Part shown: positions 1 through 5,270 of the stretch, piece after piece
How positions within the stretch are numbered: position 1 is the stretch's first letter
How the letters are laid out: the number at the start of each line of letters is the position of its first letter
NCBI GenBank assembly: GCA_945916625.1
Contig: CAMEGY010000079.1
Coordinates: forward strand, 1 to 5,275
Direction of reading: 5' to 3'
Source of the DNA: an uncultured Anaerococcus sp.
GTDB lineage: Bacteria > Bacillota_A > Clostridia > Tissierellales > Peptoniphilaceae
Length of the DNA stretch: 5,275 nt
Notes under the pieces: generated by a model
What the model saw: the letters and a program-made list of their open reading frames with translations, nothing else
Database searches by the model: none
Told to the model about the DNA's origin: nothing
Made by a program: the position numbers and the translations under genes

Positions 1-94
1 CCATGACTTTTGCATAGTAGATTCTTAAGAATTTATTTAGTCCTGCAAATTTACATACTTTTTTAGCTTTCCCGTCTTTTTCTTTTTTTACCAT
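1..94 (-). CDS. Possible 5' end of a basic protein running off the left edge (partial)
   Basis: A reading frame on the minus strand starts at an ATG 37 bases after the alpha/beta hydrolase stop and stays open to the window edge, giving 31 residues (begins MVKKEKDGKAKKVCKF). It is rich in Lys at first and then turns aromatic/hydrophobic (GLNKFLRIYYAKVM), as the start of a membrane-associated protein might. The frame is also open upstream of this ATG back to about position 152, so the true start is uncertain. Only a weak AAAG-like ribosome binding site precedes the ATG. Same-strand placement close behind the hydrolase would fit the last gene of the same transcript. I do not recognise the family; a chance open frame in AT-rich DNA remains possible. 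Confidence 0.35.
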   Translation of the reverse strand, partial: MVKKEKDGKAKKVCKFAGLNKFLRIYYAKVM

Positions 95-131
95 AAATTT
101 CTTTAAAATTTGCCATTTATATCTTCCATTT

Positions 132-1022
132 TTAAATATATTGGGCTATTATCCTATCTACATGAGAGTAAAACTCATTAGGAGAATCGTTAAATACCAT
201 GTGACCAGCTTGATTTAAGCCAATTAGGTCTGCTCCATTAGGGAAGTATTTGATAGAATCTTCTGCTATAGCAAATGGGACTACCAAATCCTTTTTCCCA
301 TGAAAGTAAGTTACAGGTGCTGTAATGTTTTTAATTGACCCATCTCCTTTTTTGTAGGTCACTTCATCTGTGATATTAAATTGGCAAAGGGCCACGCTTA
401 TATCTGTAAAACACCTCTCCTTGAAAAATTCATCGATGTAGATTTCATACATGGACCTTTCTGGAGACTTTATGTGATAGAGACTTTGCTTCCACATATT
501 TCTTGTGCTAAGCTTAGCCTTGCCCTTGATGAGTTTTTCAACAAGTTTGATTGATGGATGATTTGCCACATCTTCGTAAGAATAGACATATTCATCTGGT
601 ATTGGTCTTAGGAAACGGTCAAGTTTTGGCAAAAGAAAGCCTTTCACACCTACAGACCCCACAGGGATTAGATGACTTAGCTTATCAGGAAAATCTGCCG
701 CTAGCTTAAGGCCTACTCCACCTCCTGCAGAGTGACCCACTACAATTGCCCTATTAATACCGATAACTTCCATAAAGTCATTTACATCTTTTGCCCAATC
801 ATCGATTTTCGTATGCTTATTATTATAAGAAGATTCACCAAAACCAGGTAAATCTAGAGCATAAACCTTTGCCTTATCCTCATATCTTTTCATAAAATTA
901 TGATAAATTATAGAAGACGACTGATTACCATGGATAAGTAAGATTGTTAAATCGCCACTACCAACCTCTCTATAGGCGATTGTCTCACCCGACGGGATAG
1001 ACACCTTCTTAAGTTCATACAT
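132..1022 (-). CDS. Alpha/beta hydrolase
   Basis: A 296-residue protein with no signal peptide or membrane segment, so a cytoplasmic serine hydrolase of the alpha/beta fold (esterase/haloperoxidase/S33 peptidase-like group); the substrate cannot be read from the sequence. Visible landmarks are the oxyanion-hole strand LLIHGN (around residues 28-33), the DLPGFGES turn (57-64), the nucleophile elbow GHSAGG with Ser98, the acid in GKKDLVVPF (Asp245) and the catalytic His in QAGHMVFND (His274), so the triad looks complete. Residues of about 125-225 form the variable cap. The start chosen is the ATG at 1022, which has AGAGGAG six bases upstream. The frame can be extended 28 residues to a TTG at 1106, but that start has a poor binding site and the extension crosses a TATAAT box. 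It follows the CPBP protease by 100 bases and may be co-transcribed or have its own weak promoter. Confidence 0.93.
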   Translation of the reverse strand: MYELKKVSIPSGETIAYREVGSGDLTILLIHGNQSSSIIYHNFMKRYEDKAKVYALDLPGFGESSYNNKHTKIDDWAKDVNDFMEVIGINRAIVVGHSAGGGVGLKLAADFPDKLSHLIPVGSVGVKGFLLPKLDRFLRPIPDEYVYSYEDVANHPSIKLVEKLIKGKAKLSTRNMWKQSLYHIKSPERSMYEIYIDEFFKERCFTDISVALCQFNITDEVTYKKGDGSIKNITAPVTYFHGKKDLVVPFAIAEDSIKYFPNGADLIGLNQAGHMVFNDSPNEFYSHVDRIIAQYI

Positions 1023-1028
1023 CTTTTT

Positions 1029-1035
1029 CTCCTCT
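1029..1035 (-). promoter_or_regulatory. Ribosome binding site deciding the hydrolase start
   Basis: AGAGGAG on the minus strand, six bases (AAAAAG) before the ATG at 1022. It is a near-perfect anti-16S match at ideal spacing and is the reason for preferring this start over the upstream TTG at 1106. Confidence 0.85.
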
Positions 1036-1061
1036 TTATGCCCTAACAGTTTTGTAAAATA

Positions 1062-1067
1062 ATTATA
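1062..1067 (-). promoter_or_regulatory. Possible -10 box for the hydrolase gene
   Basis: A perfect TATAAT on the minus strand in the 100-base gap between the protease stop and the hydrolase ATG. Transcription from it would begin about 33 bases before the ATG. No good -35 lies at 16-18 bases (TTAGGG/TTTAGG only), and TATAAT arises by chance in such AT-rich DNA, so this is tentative. Confidence 0.3.
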
Positions 1068-1122
1068 AATCATATTGTATTGATACCCTAAATTCGTATT
1101 TTCCAATAAAAAAAGACCTAGT

Positions 1123-2019
1123 TTAAATCACCAAATCTTTCTTCTTTATTTTTATAATCAAATATATCAAAACTACCCCTAAGACTAGGCTAGTAATTAT
1201 ACTTGCTTCAAGCCCAAAGCTTCCGCCTGTCATTATTTCAGCTCCCCTTGGAATGGTATTTAAAAGTGTGACTTCGGTTGGGCTGTTGCCTGAAACTGTG
1301 ATTCCGTATATGTTGGCCATGGCCATATTCCAAATTGAATGGAAGGCTGCAACAATGTAGATTGAATCTGTTAGGTAAAATATTAGGGAAAATACCAGGC
1401 CTATCAAAAAAATATTGACTGATGCCATTAAGTTAAAGCCAGCATTTCCTAAGTGAAATACCGAAAAAATTATTGAATTTGCAATTATTCCTAATATGAT
1501 TTTGCTTCTTGCTGCCATTTGATTCATTAGAATCCCTCTTAGTAGAAATTCTTCTTCAAAGCCTTGGATCATCCAAGCTGGAACGAAGATTAGAAATAAT
1601 TTTAAATCAAAACCTTTAGGATTTTTATCTATTTGTGCAAAGCCTGTAAATTTTAATATCAAAATAATTATCGTTAATAGGCTAAAGCCTAACAAAATCC
1701 CCTTTGTGTAGGATTTTAATTTATTATCATCTACAAGGCCTAGGGAAAGGTCGGTTCTTTTTAGGATTTTTTTTGCAAATATGTAGGCTAAGATCAGGGT
1801 AAGGGCTGTGTTGTAGACTATTAGAAGGAAGAACAAGTCATTGTTTTCAATAAAGGATACAAATCCTTCCATAAGGTCTGACTTCCTGGCAAGGCTTGTT
1901 AAAAAACCGAGTAGGTATTGGGGAATTATTACCAGAACTGAAAGGATAACCGTAATTAGGACAGGATTTATATCACGAGCTATCCTTTTTGTTTCTGCTA
2001 TAGAATTATTCTCTCTCAT
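1123..2019 (-). CDS. CPBP-family intramembrane metalloprotease (CAAX protease-like)
   Basis: A 298-residue polytopic membrane protein with about seven to eight hydrophobic segments (roughly 21-43, 63-83, 105-125, 139-152, 173-192, 198-217, 220-238, 272-291). It carries the three signature motifs of the CPBP/Abi family in order: EExxxR as Glu156-Glu157-Phe-Leu-Leu-Arg161, FxxxH as Phe185 to His189, and HxxxN as His227 to Asn231. These residues form the active site of family members such as Rce1-type proteases and bacterial bacteriocin-immunity or peptide-processing homologues. The substrate here is unknown. The stretch 239-271 between the last two helices is a longer polar loop. The ATG overlaps the TGA of the upstream Arg-rich gene (ATGA), and only weak ribosome-binding sequence precedes it, so translation is probably coupled to that gene. 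Confidence 0.93.
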   Translation of the reverse strand: MRENNSIAETKRIARDINPVLITVILSVLVIIPQYLLGFLTSLARKSDLMEGFVSFIENNDLFFLLIVYNTALTLILAYIFAKKILKRTDLSLGLVDDNKLKSYTKGILLGFSLLTIIILILKFTGFAQIDKNPKGFDLKLFLIFVPAWMIQGFEEEFLLRGILMNQMAARSKIILGIIANSIIFSVFHLGNAGFNLMASVNIFLIGLVFSLIFYLTDSIYIVAAFHSIWNMAMANIYGITVSGNSPTEVTLLNTIPRGAEIMTGGSFGLEASIITSLVLGVVLIYLIIKIKKKDLVI

Positions 2020-2636
2020 TTTACAAGATCCAAGGCTCCGCCTATAATTCCATTTATAAATTCTCTTGATTCATAAATTTCGTAGCCAAAAAGTTTTTTC
2101 TTAAGAAAGATTTTAGCATCTGTACTTTTTATATCAGCCCCATCCTTTGAAAGCTCTTTCATATAGGCTTCGTGCTGGTTTTCTTCTTCGAGATTTTTAA
2201 CCGCATTAAAAGACTCCACATAATTAATATTAGAAATATTAAGGGTCACTTCAACACCTCCCTCTATATCAGGCTTATTTAAAACTTCTATATCAAGGTT
2301 TTTGAAGTTGTTTCTGATAAATTCATCTTGTTTTTTCGTATCTTCGGAATAAGATTTTTTAAGTACTTCAAAAATAACATCGAGCCTGTCCATATTGTCT
2401 TCCATAAAGGCCACATCGTCAGTCTTTATAGACTTTTCTATCCTGTCCACAGTCCTATCTACACTGTGAGAAAGACTCCTTACGCCAAAAAATATGGCAG
2501 CGGAAAGAAGAATAAAGATTAAAATATAAGGTCCAAAAGTCTTTCTTCTGCGTCTTTTCTCCCTAGTTCTTCTTTGTCTTTCCCTAGTTTTTGGATTTCT
2601 ATATTCTCTAGTTTGGTTTCTTTGTCGTCTTGCCAT
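2016..2636 (-). CDS. Arg-rich single-pass membrane protein, unknown function
   Basis: A 206-residue protein I do not recognise. Residues 1-32 are extremely basic (14 Arg and 3 Lys) and precede one hydrophobic helix at about 34-51. By the positive-inside rule the basic tail should be cytoplasmic and the remaining ~155 residues outside. The outer part starts with a helical, charged stretch (about 56-115), then an alternating, strand-like region (DIEVLNK, VEVTLNISNINYV), another charged helix (about 140-165) and a C-terminal KIFLKKKLFGYEIYE strand-like segment. This order resembles the helix-plus-sheet NTF2/DUF4878-like extracytoplasmic domains of Firmicutes, but that is only an impression. The start is an ATG with AAGGA seven bases upstream and an extended -10 close by. 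It is the first gene of the leftward group and overlaps the CPBP protease by four bases, which suggests the two proteins act together. Confidence 0.85.
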   Translation of the reverse strand: MARRQRNQTREYRNPKTRERQRRTREKRRRRKTFGPYILIFILLSAAIFFGVRSLSHSVDRTVDRIEKSIKTDDVAFMEDNMDRLDVIFEVLKKSYSEDTKKQDEFIRNNFKNLDIEVLNKPDIEGGVEVTLNISNINYVESFNAVKNLEEENQHEAYMKELSKDGADIKSTDAKIFLKKKLFGYEIYESREFINGIIGGALDLVK

Positions 2637-2654
2637 AATTACATCCTTTTAAAT

Positions 2655-2663
2655 ATTATACCA
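2655..2663 (-). promoter_or_regulatory. Extended -10 promoter for the Arg-rich protein/protease operon
   Basis: TGGTATAAT on the minus strand, an extended -10 (TGnTATAAT), which can work without a strong -35; none is visible at 16-18 bases. Predicted initiation near 2648 would leave a leader of only about 12 bases, just enough to include the AAGGA ribosome binding site. Confidence 0.6.
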
Positions 2664-2677
2664 TTTCGTGAATTTTA

Positions 2678-2686
2678 TGATATGAT
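2678..2686 (+). promoter_or_regulatory. Extended -10 promoter of the divergent membrane gene, possibly leaderless
   Basis: TGATATGAT on the plus strand matches an extended -10 (TGn followed by TATGAT). Initiation seven bases downstream falls at about 2692-2693, the first base of the ATG. No purine-rich ribosome binding site occurs between this box and the ATG. An overlapping alternative, GATAAT at 2684-2689, would start even later. It lies back to back with the minus-strand promoter at 2655-2663, so the two may compete for polymerase. Confidence 0.4.
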
Positions 2687-2692
2687 AATTGT

Positions 2693-3550
2693 ATGAAGTA
2701 TATAAAAAATAATTTTGCAGAAATCCTTACAATCCTTGCCCTGATAGGTTTGCTTTTTAAGGCTTATCTTGCAAAATATAGTTTCTTTAATCAAAATTTA
2801 ATAGAAAAATCTCTAACTTCCTTTATAATAGCCTATCTTGCCTTCAAAATCTCCTATATGGAAAGTAAAAAGGTCGGCTTAATTCTTGTCCCACTAGTTT
2901 TTCACAGTATTTTGATGGCCCTAGTTGTAAATGGAGGATTTTCTTCAAAACTTCCGACAGATTTATTGACTATAATAACTAGCCTTTATAGAATTATTGT
3001 AATCCTTGCCGCATTTTTCATCATAGAATTTATCCTGAATAGGATTCTGGGAAGTCTTACAACATCAGTCATAGGAGGGATTTCATTTTTACTTTACCTT
3101 GCCATCTCCTTTACAAATAGGTTTGGAATTCTAAATGATTTTGAGGATTTTTTCCTCTATTTTAGTTTCTATGTAATGGCCCTAAGGGTAAGATCTGCCG
3201 CAAGGCTTAATCCACTGCTTTTAGCTCTGGCGATTTTCTTATTGGCGGGAGAAGTTTATCTAAAAAACACCTATATAAAGATTGACTATGACTTTTTATT
3301 TACTATCTTTCCCCTTGCCTATGTTAGTCTAAAGACCATCTCAAACGAGTCAACTATGGGATTTGTAGACTATATTGCCTTTGCACTTATCTTTATTTAT
3401 CCTAGTATTTTTATAATTCTAAAGACAAATACTAATATCGATAGGCTAGGAATTTCAATAATTGCCATTCTATCATCCTACATCCTGGCCGAGGCTGTTT
3501 TTAAAATCAAAAACAAATACCTTTCCTACTTAATTTTAGGAATTAATTAA
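2693..3550 (+). CDS. Polytopic membrane protein, unknown family
   Basis: A 285-residue protein made almost wholly of hydrophobic helices, about nine to ten (roughly 8-27, 38-55, 60-80, 92-115, 118-140, 150-165, 173-190, 199-213, 224-243, 251-270), with very short loops and a basic C-terminal end (KIKNK). I see no transporter signature, ATP-binding site, catalytic triad or metal motif. Scattered charged residues near the membrane include Glu112, Asp149-Asp152 and the Arg-rich loop ALRVRSAARLN (163-173). The start is the first ATG in the frame; it lacks a ribosome binding site and sits directly on a predicted transcription start, and no later start has a better site. It is the only clear plus-strand gene, divergent from the Arg-rich/protease operon and convergent with the peptidase operon, and it ends in a strong hairpin terminator, so it is probably transcribed alone. 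Confidence 0.85.
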   Translation: MKYIKNNFAEILTILALIGLLFKAYLAKYSFFNQNLIEKSLTSFIIAYLAFKISYMESKKVGLILVPLVFHSILMALVVNGGFSSKLPTDLLTIITSLYRIIVILAAFFIIEFILNRILGSLTTSVIGGISFLLYLAISFTNRFGILNDFEDFFLYFSFYVMALRVRSAARLNPLLLALAIFLLAGEVYLKNTYIKIDYDFLFTIFPLAYVSLKTISNESTMGFVDYIAFALIFIYPSIFIILKTNTNIDRLGISIIAILSSYILAEAVFKIKNKYLSYLILGIN

Positions 3551-3554
3551 ATCC

Positions 3555-3580
3555 GCAGGCTGAAATTAGCCTGCCTTTAT
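3555..3580 (+). terminator. Hairpin terminator between convergent genes (probably bidirectional)
   Basis: A perfect 7-bp stem, GCAGGCT (3555-3561) pairing with AGCCTGC (3568-3574) around a six-base loop, begins four bases after the plus-strand stop and is followed by CTTTATTTATATT. It is the intrinsic terminator of the plus-strand membrane gene. On the minus strand the same stem begins six bases after the stop of the 53-residue gene, followed by a weaker GGATTTAATTAATT tail, so it may also end the leftward transcript. Confidence 0.8.
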
Positions 3581-3742
3581 TTATATTATTTCTTTAAGAA
3601 ACATTGCTATAGCAACTACAGCCATAGTCTTTATTATTGAGATGGTTTTGTCTTTTCCGTATTTTTCTATAAGGTTTCTTGTCACAAATTCCATTATTAT
3701 TGTTATAATCAGGGTAATTACTATAATTTTTAAGTATCTCAT
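3581..3742 (-). CDS. Small two-helix membrane protein (53 aa)
   Basis: A short open frame encoding 53 residues, beginning MRYLKIIVITLI and ending AMFLKEII. Two hydrophobic segments (about 4-20 and 33-50) flank a charged turn (TRNLIEKYGKDK), so a membrane hairpin is expected. The gene is well supported by translation signals. AAGGAG lies exactly six bases before the ATG at 3742 and overlaps the TAA of the upstream peptidase gene; the stop-to-start gap is 10 bases. An in-frame ATG two codons earlier (3748) is too close to the binding site to be the start. It must be read on the same mRNA as the peptidase and ends just before a hairpin terminator. The family is unknown. The two-helix layout resembles small holin-like, toxin-like or accessory membrane peptides, but no signature settles this. 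Confidence 0.75.
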   Translation of the reverse strand: MRYLKIIVITLIITIIMEFVTRNLIEKYGKDKTISIIKTMAVVAIAMFLKEII

Positions 3743-3748
3743 TTTCAT

Positions 3749-3754
3749 CTCCTT
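3749..3754 (-). promoter_or_regulatory. Ribosome binding site overlapping the peptidase stop codon
   Basis: AAGGAG on the minus strand; its first two bases are the last two of the peptidase TAA. With the ATG six bases downstream, ribosomes ending the peptidase could restart directly on the 53-residue gene. Confidence 0.8.
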
Positions 3755-5066
3755 ATTTTATTTCCCAGGCTACGGTCACTTCGCTCCTTAGTCTCTTCCA
3801 AGAAATATTATCCAAGGTGTTTTTTCTATAATTGAAGGGGTCATTTATTACAAAAGACCCATTTTTGTAGGAATCCACAACCATGTAGTGGCCAGCATTT
3901 ATAAAAGAACCAGCCCCAACCCTTACGACAATCGGATTTGTCCTTAGTGCTTGTGTAAAAGCATCTTTTTGAACAGGTACGTCATAGGATTTTAGGCCAT
4001 AGGCTTCTACTCCCTCTATAAAGTATTGCCAGTCTGTACCGTCCCAAGACGCATAGTCACGAGCAACTGCCATGGTGTTTGTCGGATAAATATCGTTTGT
4101 GTTTAGCTTTCGGTTTAAAACCATGGCCATGGCTGTTGGTCCACATCCAAGTTTTCCAATTGTTGAAGAAGAATAGGCAGTATATTTCCATCGTGGGTCG
4201 TTTTGACTAAAGTAAGGTGTCTTTCTCATAAGATTTTGAGAAAATCCAGGCTTAAATTTGCCTTCTGTACCACGTCTTAGTTGGCTATGGGCGACATTGT
4301 ATTTAAATATTGCTTCTCCCTTGCCATTTATAGCATACATCTTGTGGCCAAAAACCTTGTTTGTATTTCGAAGAAGCCTTAGACTTCTTTCGTGGAAGGC
4401 GTATTTTTTGCCGTTTATTGTAGCAAGCCCCTCTGCTGGTTTGCCATCTTGATAATAGTACCTATCACCAACCCAGCCCTTTGCGTAAGACCCATTTGTG
4501 ACTATAGCTTCTCCATAATTATTGAAATAATAATTTTTCCCATTGAAAATCCTGTTTTGCTTCCTAAAAATTGCTCCATCTTGATTGAAGCCATAGGTGA
4601 TGTTTCCAATCTGTTTAAGGCCCTTAGCATAGCCTGTTTTTGGGTCATAGTAGCCAAGTTTGCCGTTAAAATAGTCCCAGCCTATGAAATGTGCTTCTCC
4701 ATTTTCATCAACATGGATGTTTTCATTTGTATAGGTCTTGTTTTTGATCATCTGGCCGGTTTCTTTGTCAAAATACCTGCGAACATCGCCAAAATCTGTA
4801 AGGCCCTTGGCGAGAGTCCCGTCCTTGTTGTAATGATAAATCTCTTCTTTTTGCCCTTCATTTTCTGTCGAAGGAGAGTCTCCTATTTGCTTTTCTGCTA
4901 TAACTTCATTTGATTTTCCAGTAGTTTTCTTATATTCTGGGTATTTATCAAAAATAGCATCGAGATTTGTATCATCGTAATAAACTATCTCTTCTGCTGC
5001 AAAACTTGTACTTATGCCAAGGGTAGCCGAAATAATTAGGCTTGTAATTAATAATTTCTTTTTCAT
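3753..5066 (-). CDS. Secreted cell-wall-binding protein with C39-like cysteine peptidase domain
   Basis: A 437-residue exported protein. Residues 1-23 are a signal peptide (MKKK, hydrophobic core, cleavage after SFA). After an acidic linker (24-75), residues of about 76-254 hold roughly nine imperfect ~20-residue units rich in Tyr/Phe/Gly (for example YHYNKDGTLAKGL, YYYQDGKPAEGLATINGKKYAF), the pattern of CW_binding_1/choline-binding-like repeats that attach proteins to wall polymers. Residues of about 284-436 match the C39-like family (Peptidase_C39_2): FSQNDPRW at the front, nucleophile Cys308 in GCGPTAMAM, His393 in AGHYMVVDSY and Asp409 in INDPF, so the Cys-His-Asp triad is intact. It probably cleaves a peptide or wall substrate outside the cell. 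The start is the ATG with GGAG six bases upstream; a 29-residue upstream extension would run through a hairpin repeat. It is followed by a coupled small membrane protein gene. Confidence 0.93.
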   Translation of the reverse strand: MKKKLLITSLIISATLGISTSFAAEEIVYYDDTNLDAIFDKYPEYKKTTGKSNEVIAEKQIGDSPSTENEGQKEEIYHYNKDGTLAKGLTDFGDVRRYFDKETGQMIKNKTYTNENIHVDENGEAHFIGWDYFNGKLGYYDPKTGYAKGLKQIGNITYGFNQDGAIFRKQNRIFNGKNYYFNNYGEAIVTNGSYAKGWVGDRYYYQDGKPAEGLATINGKKYAFHERSLRLLRNTNKVFGHKMYAINGKGEAIFKYNVAHSQLRRGTEGKFKPGFSQNLMRKTPYFSQNDPRWKYTAYSSSTIGKLGCGPTAMAMVLNRKLNTNDIYPTNTMAVARDYASWDGTDWQYFIEGVEAYGLKSYDVPVQKDAFTQALRTNPIVVRVGAGSFINAGHYMVVDSYKNGSFVINDPFNYRKNTLDNISWKRLRSEVTVAWEIK

Positions 5067-5072
5067 ACTTAT

Positions 5073-5076
5073 CTCC
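5073..5076 (-). promoter_or_regulatory. Ribosome binding site deciding the peptidase start
   Basis: GGAG on the minus strand, six bases (ATAAGT) before the ATG at 5066. That ATG is followed by a textbook signal peptide, whereas the upstream in-frame start at 5153 would place 29 non-signal residues in front of it. Confidence 0.8.
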
Positions 5077-5098
5077 ATAATGGTAATAAAAATTTTCG

Positions 5099-5152
5099 CT
5101 AAAGTGTCAGTCCTTCCAGCCGTTTCTTGACAGAAACGGGGATAGGGCTTCA
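5099..5152. repeat. Bulged-hairpin repeat, copy A
   Basis: A 54-base element, 33 bases upstream of the peptidase ATG. On the plus strand it opens with CTAAAGTGTCAG and closes with GGATAGGGCTTCA. It folds in three stacked parts: outer stem AGTCCT (5109-5114) with AGGGCT (5144-5149, one T-G wobble); middle stem TCC (5115-5117) with GGA (5140-5142), separated from the outer stem by a single unpaired T (5143); an AG bulge (5118-5119); and inner stem CCGTTTCT (5120-5127) with AGAAACGG (5132-5139) around a TGAC loop. The same architecture recurs in copy B with a different inner stem. Its function is unknown. It could act as leader RNA of the peptidase transcript or as a DNA-level dispersed repeat. 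Confidence 0.8.
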
Positions 5153-5179
5153 ACTAGTAAAATTTTTATGGTCTTCATA

Positions 5180-5234
5180 CTAAAGTATCAGACCTTCCAA
5201 CAATTTTGTTCCACAAAATTGGGATAGGTCTTCA
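5180..5234. repeat. Bulged-hairpin repeat, copy B
   Basis: A 55-base element, 81 bases from copy A in the same orientation, opening with CTAAAGTATCAG and closing with GGATAGGTCTTCA. Its fold is the same: outer stem AGACCT (5190-5195) with AGGTCT (5226-5231, all Watson-Crick), middle TCC (5196-5198) with GGA (5222-5224), one unpaired T (5225), an AA bulge (5199-5200), and inner stem CAATTTTGT (5201-5209) with ACAAAATTG (5213-5221) around a TCC loop. The flanking bases are nearly identical to copy A, while the inner stem is different in sequence yet perfectly paired. Confidence 0.8.
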
Positions 5235-5270
5235 CAATATATACGAGTGCGAAGCACGAAGTATAGATTG
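5235..5270. repeat. Imperfect hairpin around a GCGAAGC core
   Basis: Directly after copy B lies a long interrupted palindrome: CAAT with ATTG at the base, ATAC with GTAT in the middle, and GTGC with GCAC at the top closed by a GAA triloop, with small GA-rich internal loops between the stems. The tip contains GCGAAGC, a sequence known to form an unusually stable DNA mini-hairpin. No T-tract follows on either strand, so it is not an ordinary terminator. It may be another dispersed repeat or the edge of a larger repeat block continuing past the window. Confidence 0.6.

Noticed and set aside
1023..1106. N-terminal extension of the hydrolase to a TTG start at 1106
   Set aside because: Poor ribosome binding site, a TATAAT box inside it, and an excellent AGAGGAG site before the internal ATG at 1022.
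1105..1140. Terminator after the protease gene (T7 run on the minus strand at about 1108-1114)
   Set aside because: The bases before the T run form only a weak, AT-rich interrupted pairing; no convincing stem.
4392..4913. 173-residue plus-strand frame opposite the peptidase gene
   Set aside because: Antisense shadow of a gene with strong domain support; Cys/Phe/Ile-rich product with no ribosome binding site or recognisable domain.
5083..5110. Promoter for the peptidase from CTGACA (5105-5110) and TATTAC (5083-5088), minus strand, 16-base spacer
   Set aside because: The -10 is weak and initiation would fall on the ribosome binding site itself, leaving almost no leader; the true promoter may lie further upstream, possibly outside the window.
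5067..5153. N-terminal extension of the peptidase to an ATG at 5153
   Set aside because: It runs through hairpin copy A and would put 29 residues before a classic signal peptide that already has its own ATG and GGAG site.
5235..5270. Hairpin read as an intrinsic terminator of a gene beyond the right edge
   Set aside because: No T-tract follows on either strand, and the stem is interrupted by internal loops.
5099..5270. CRISPR array
   Set aside because: Only two repeat copies, with the variable part inside a hairpin instead of as free spacers, and no cas genes in the window.
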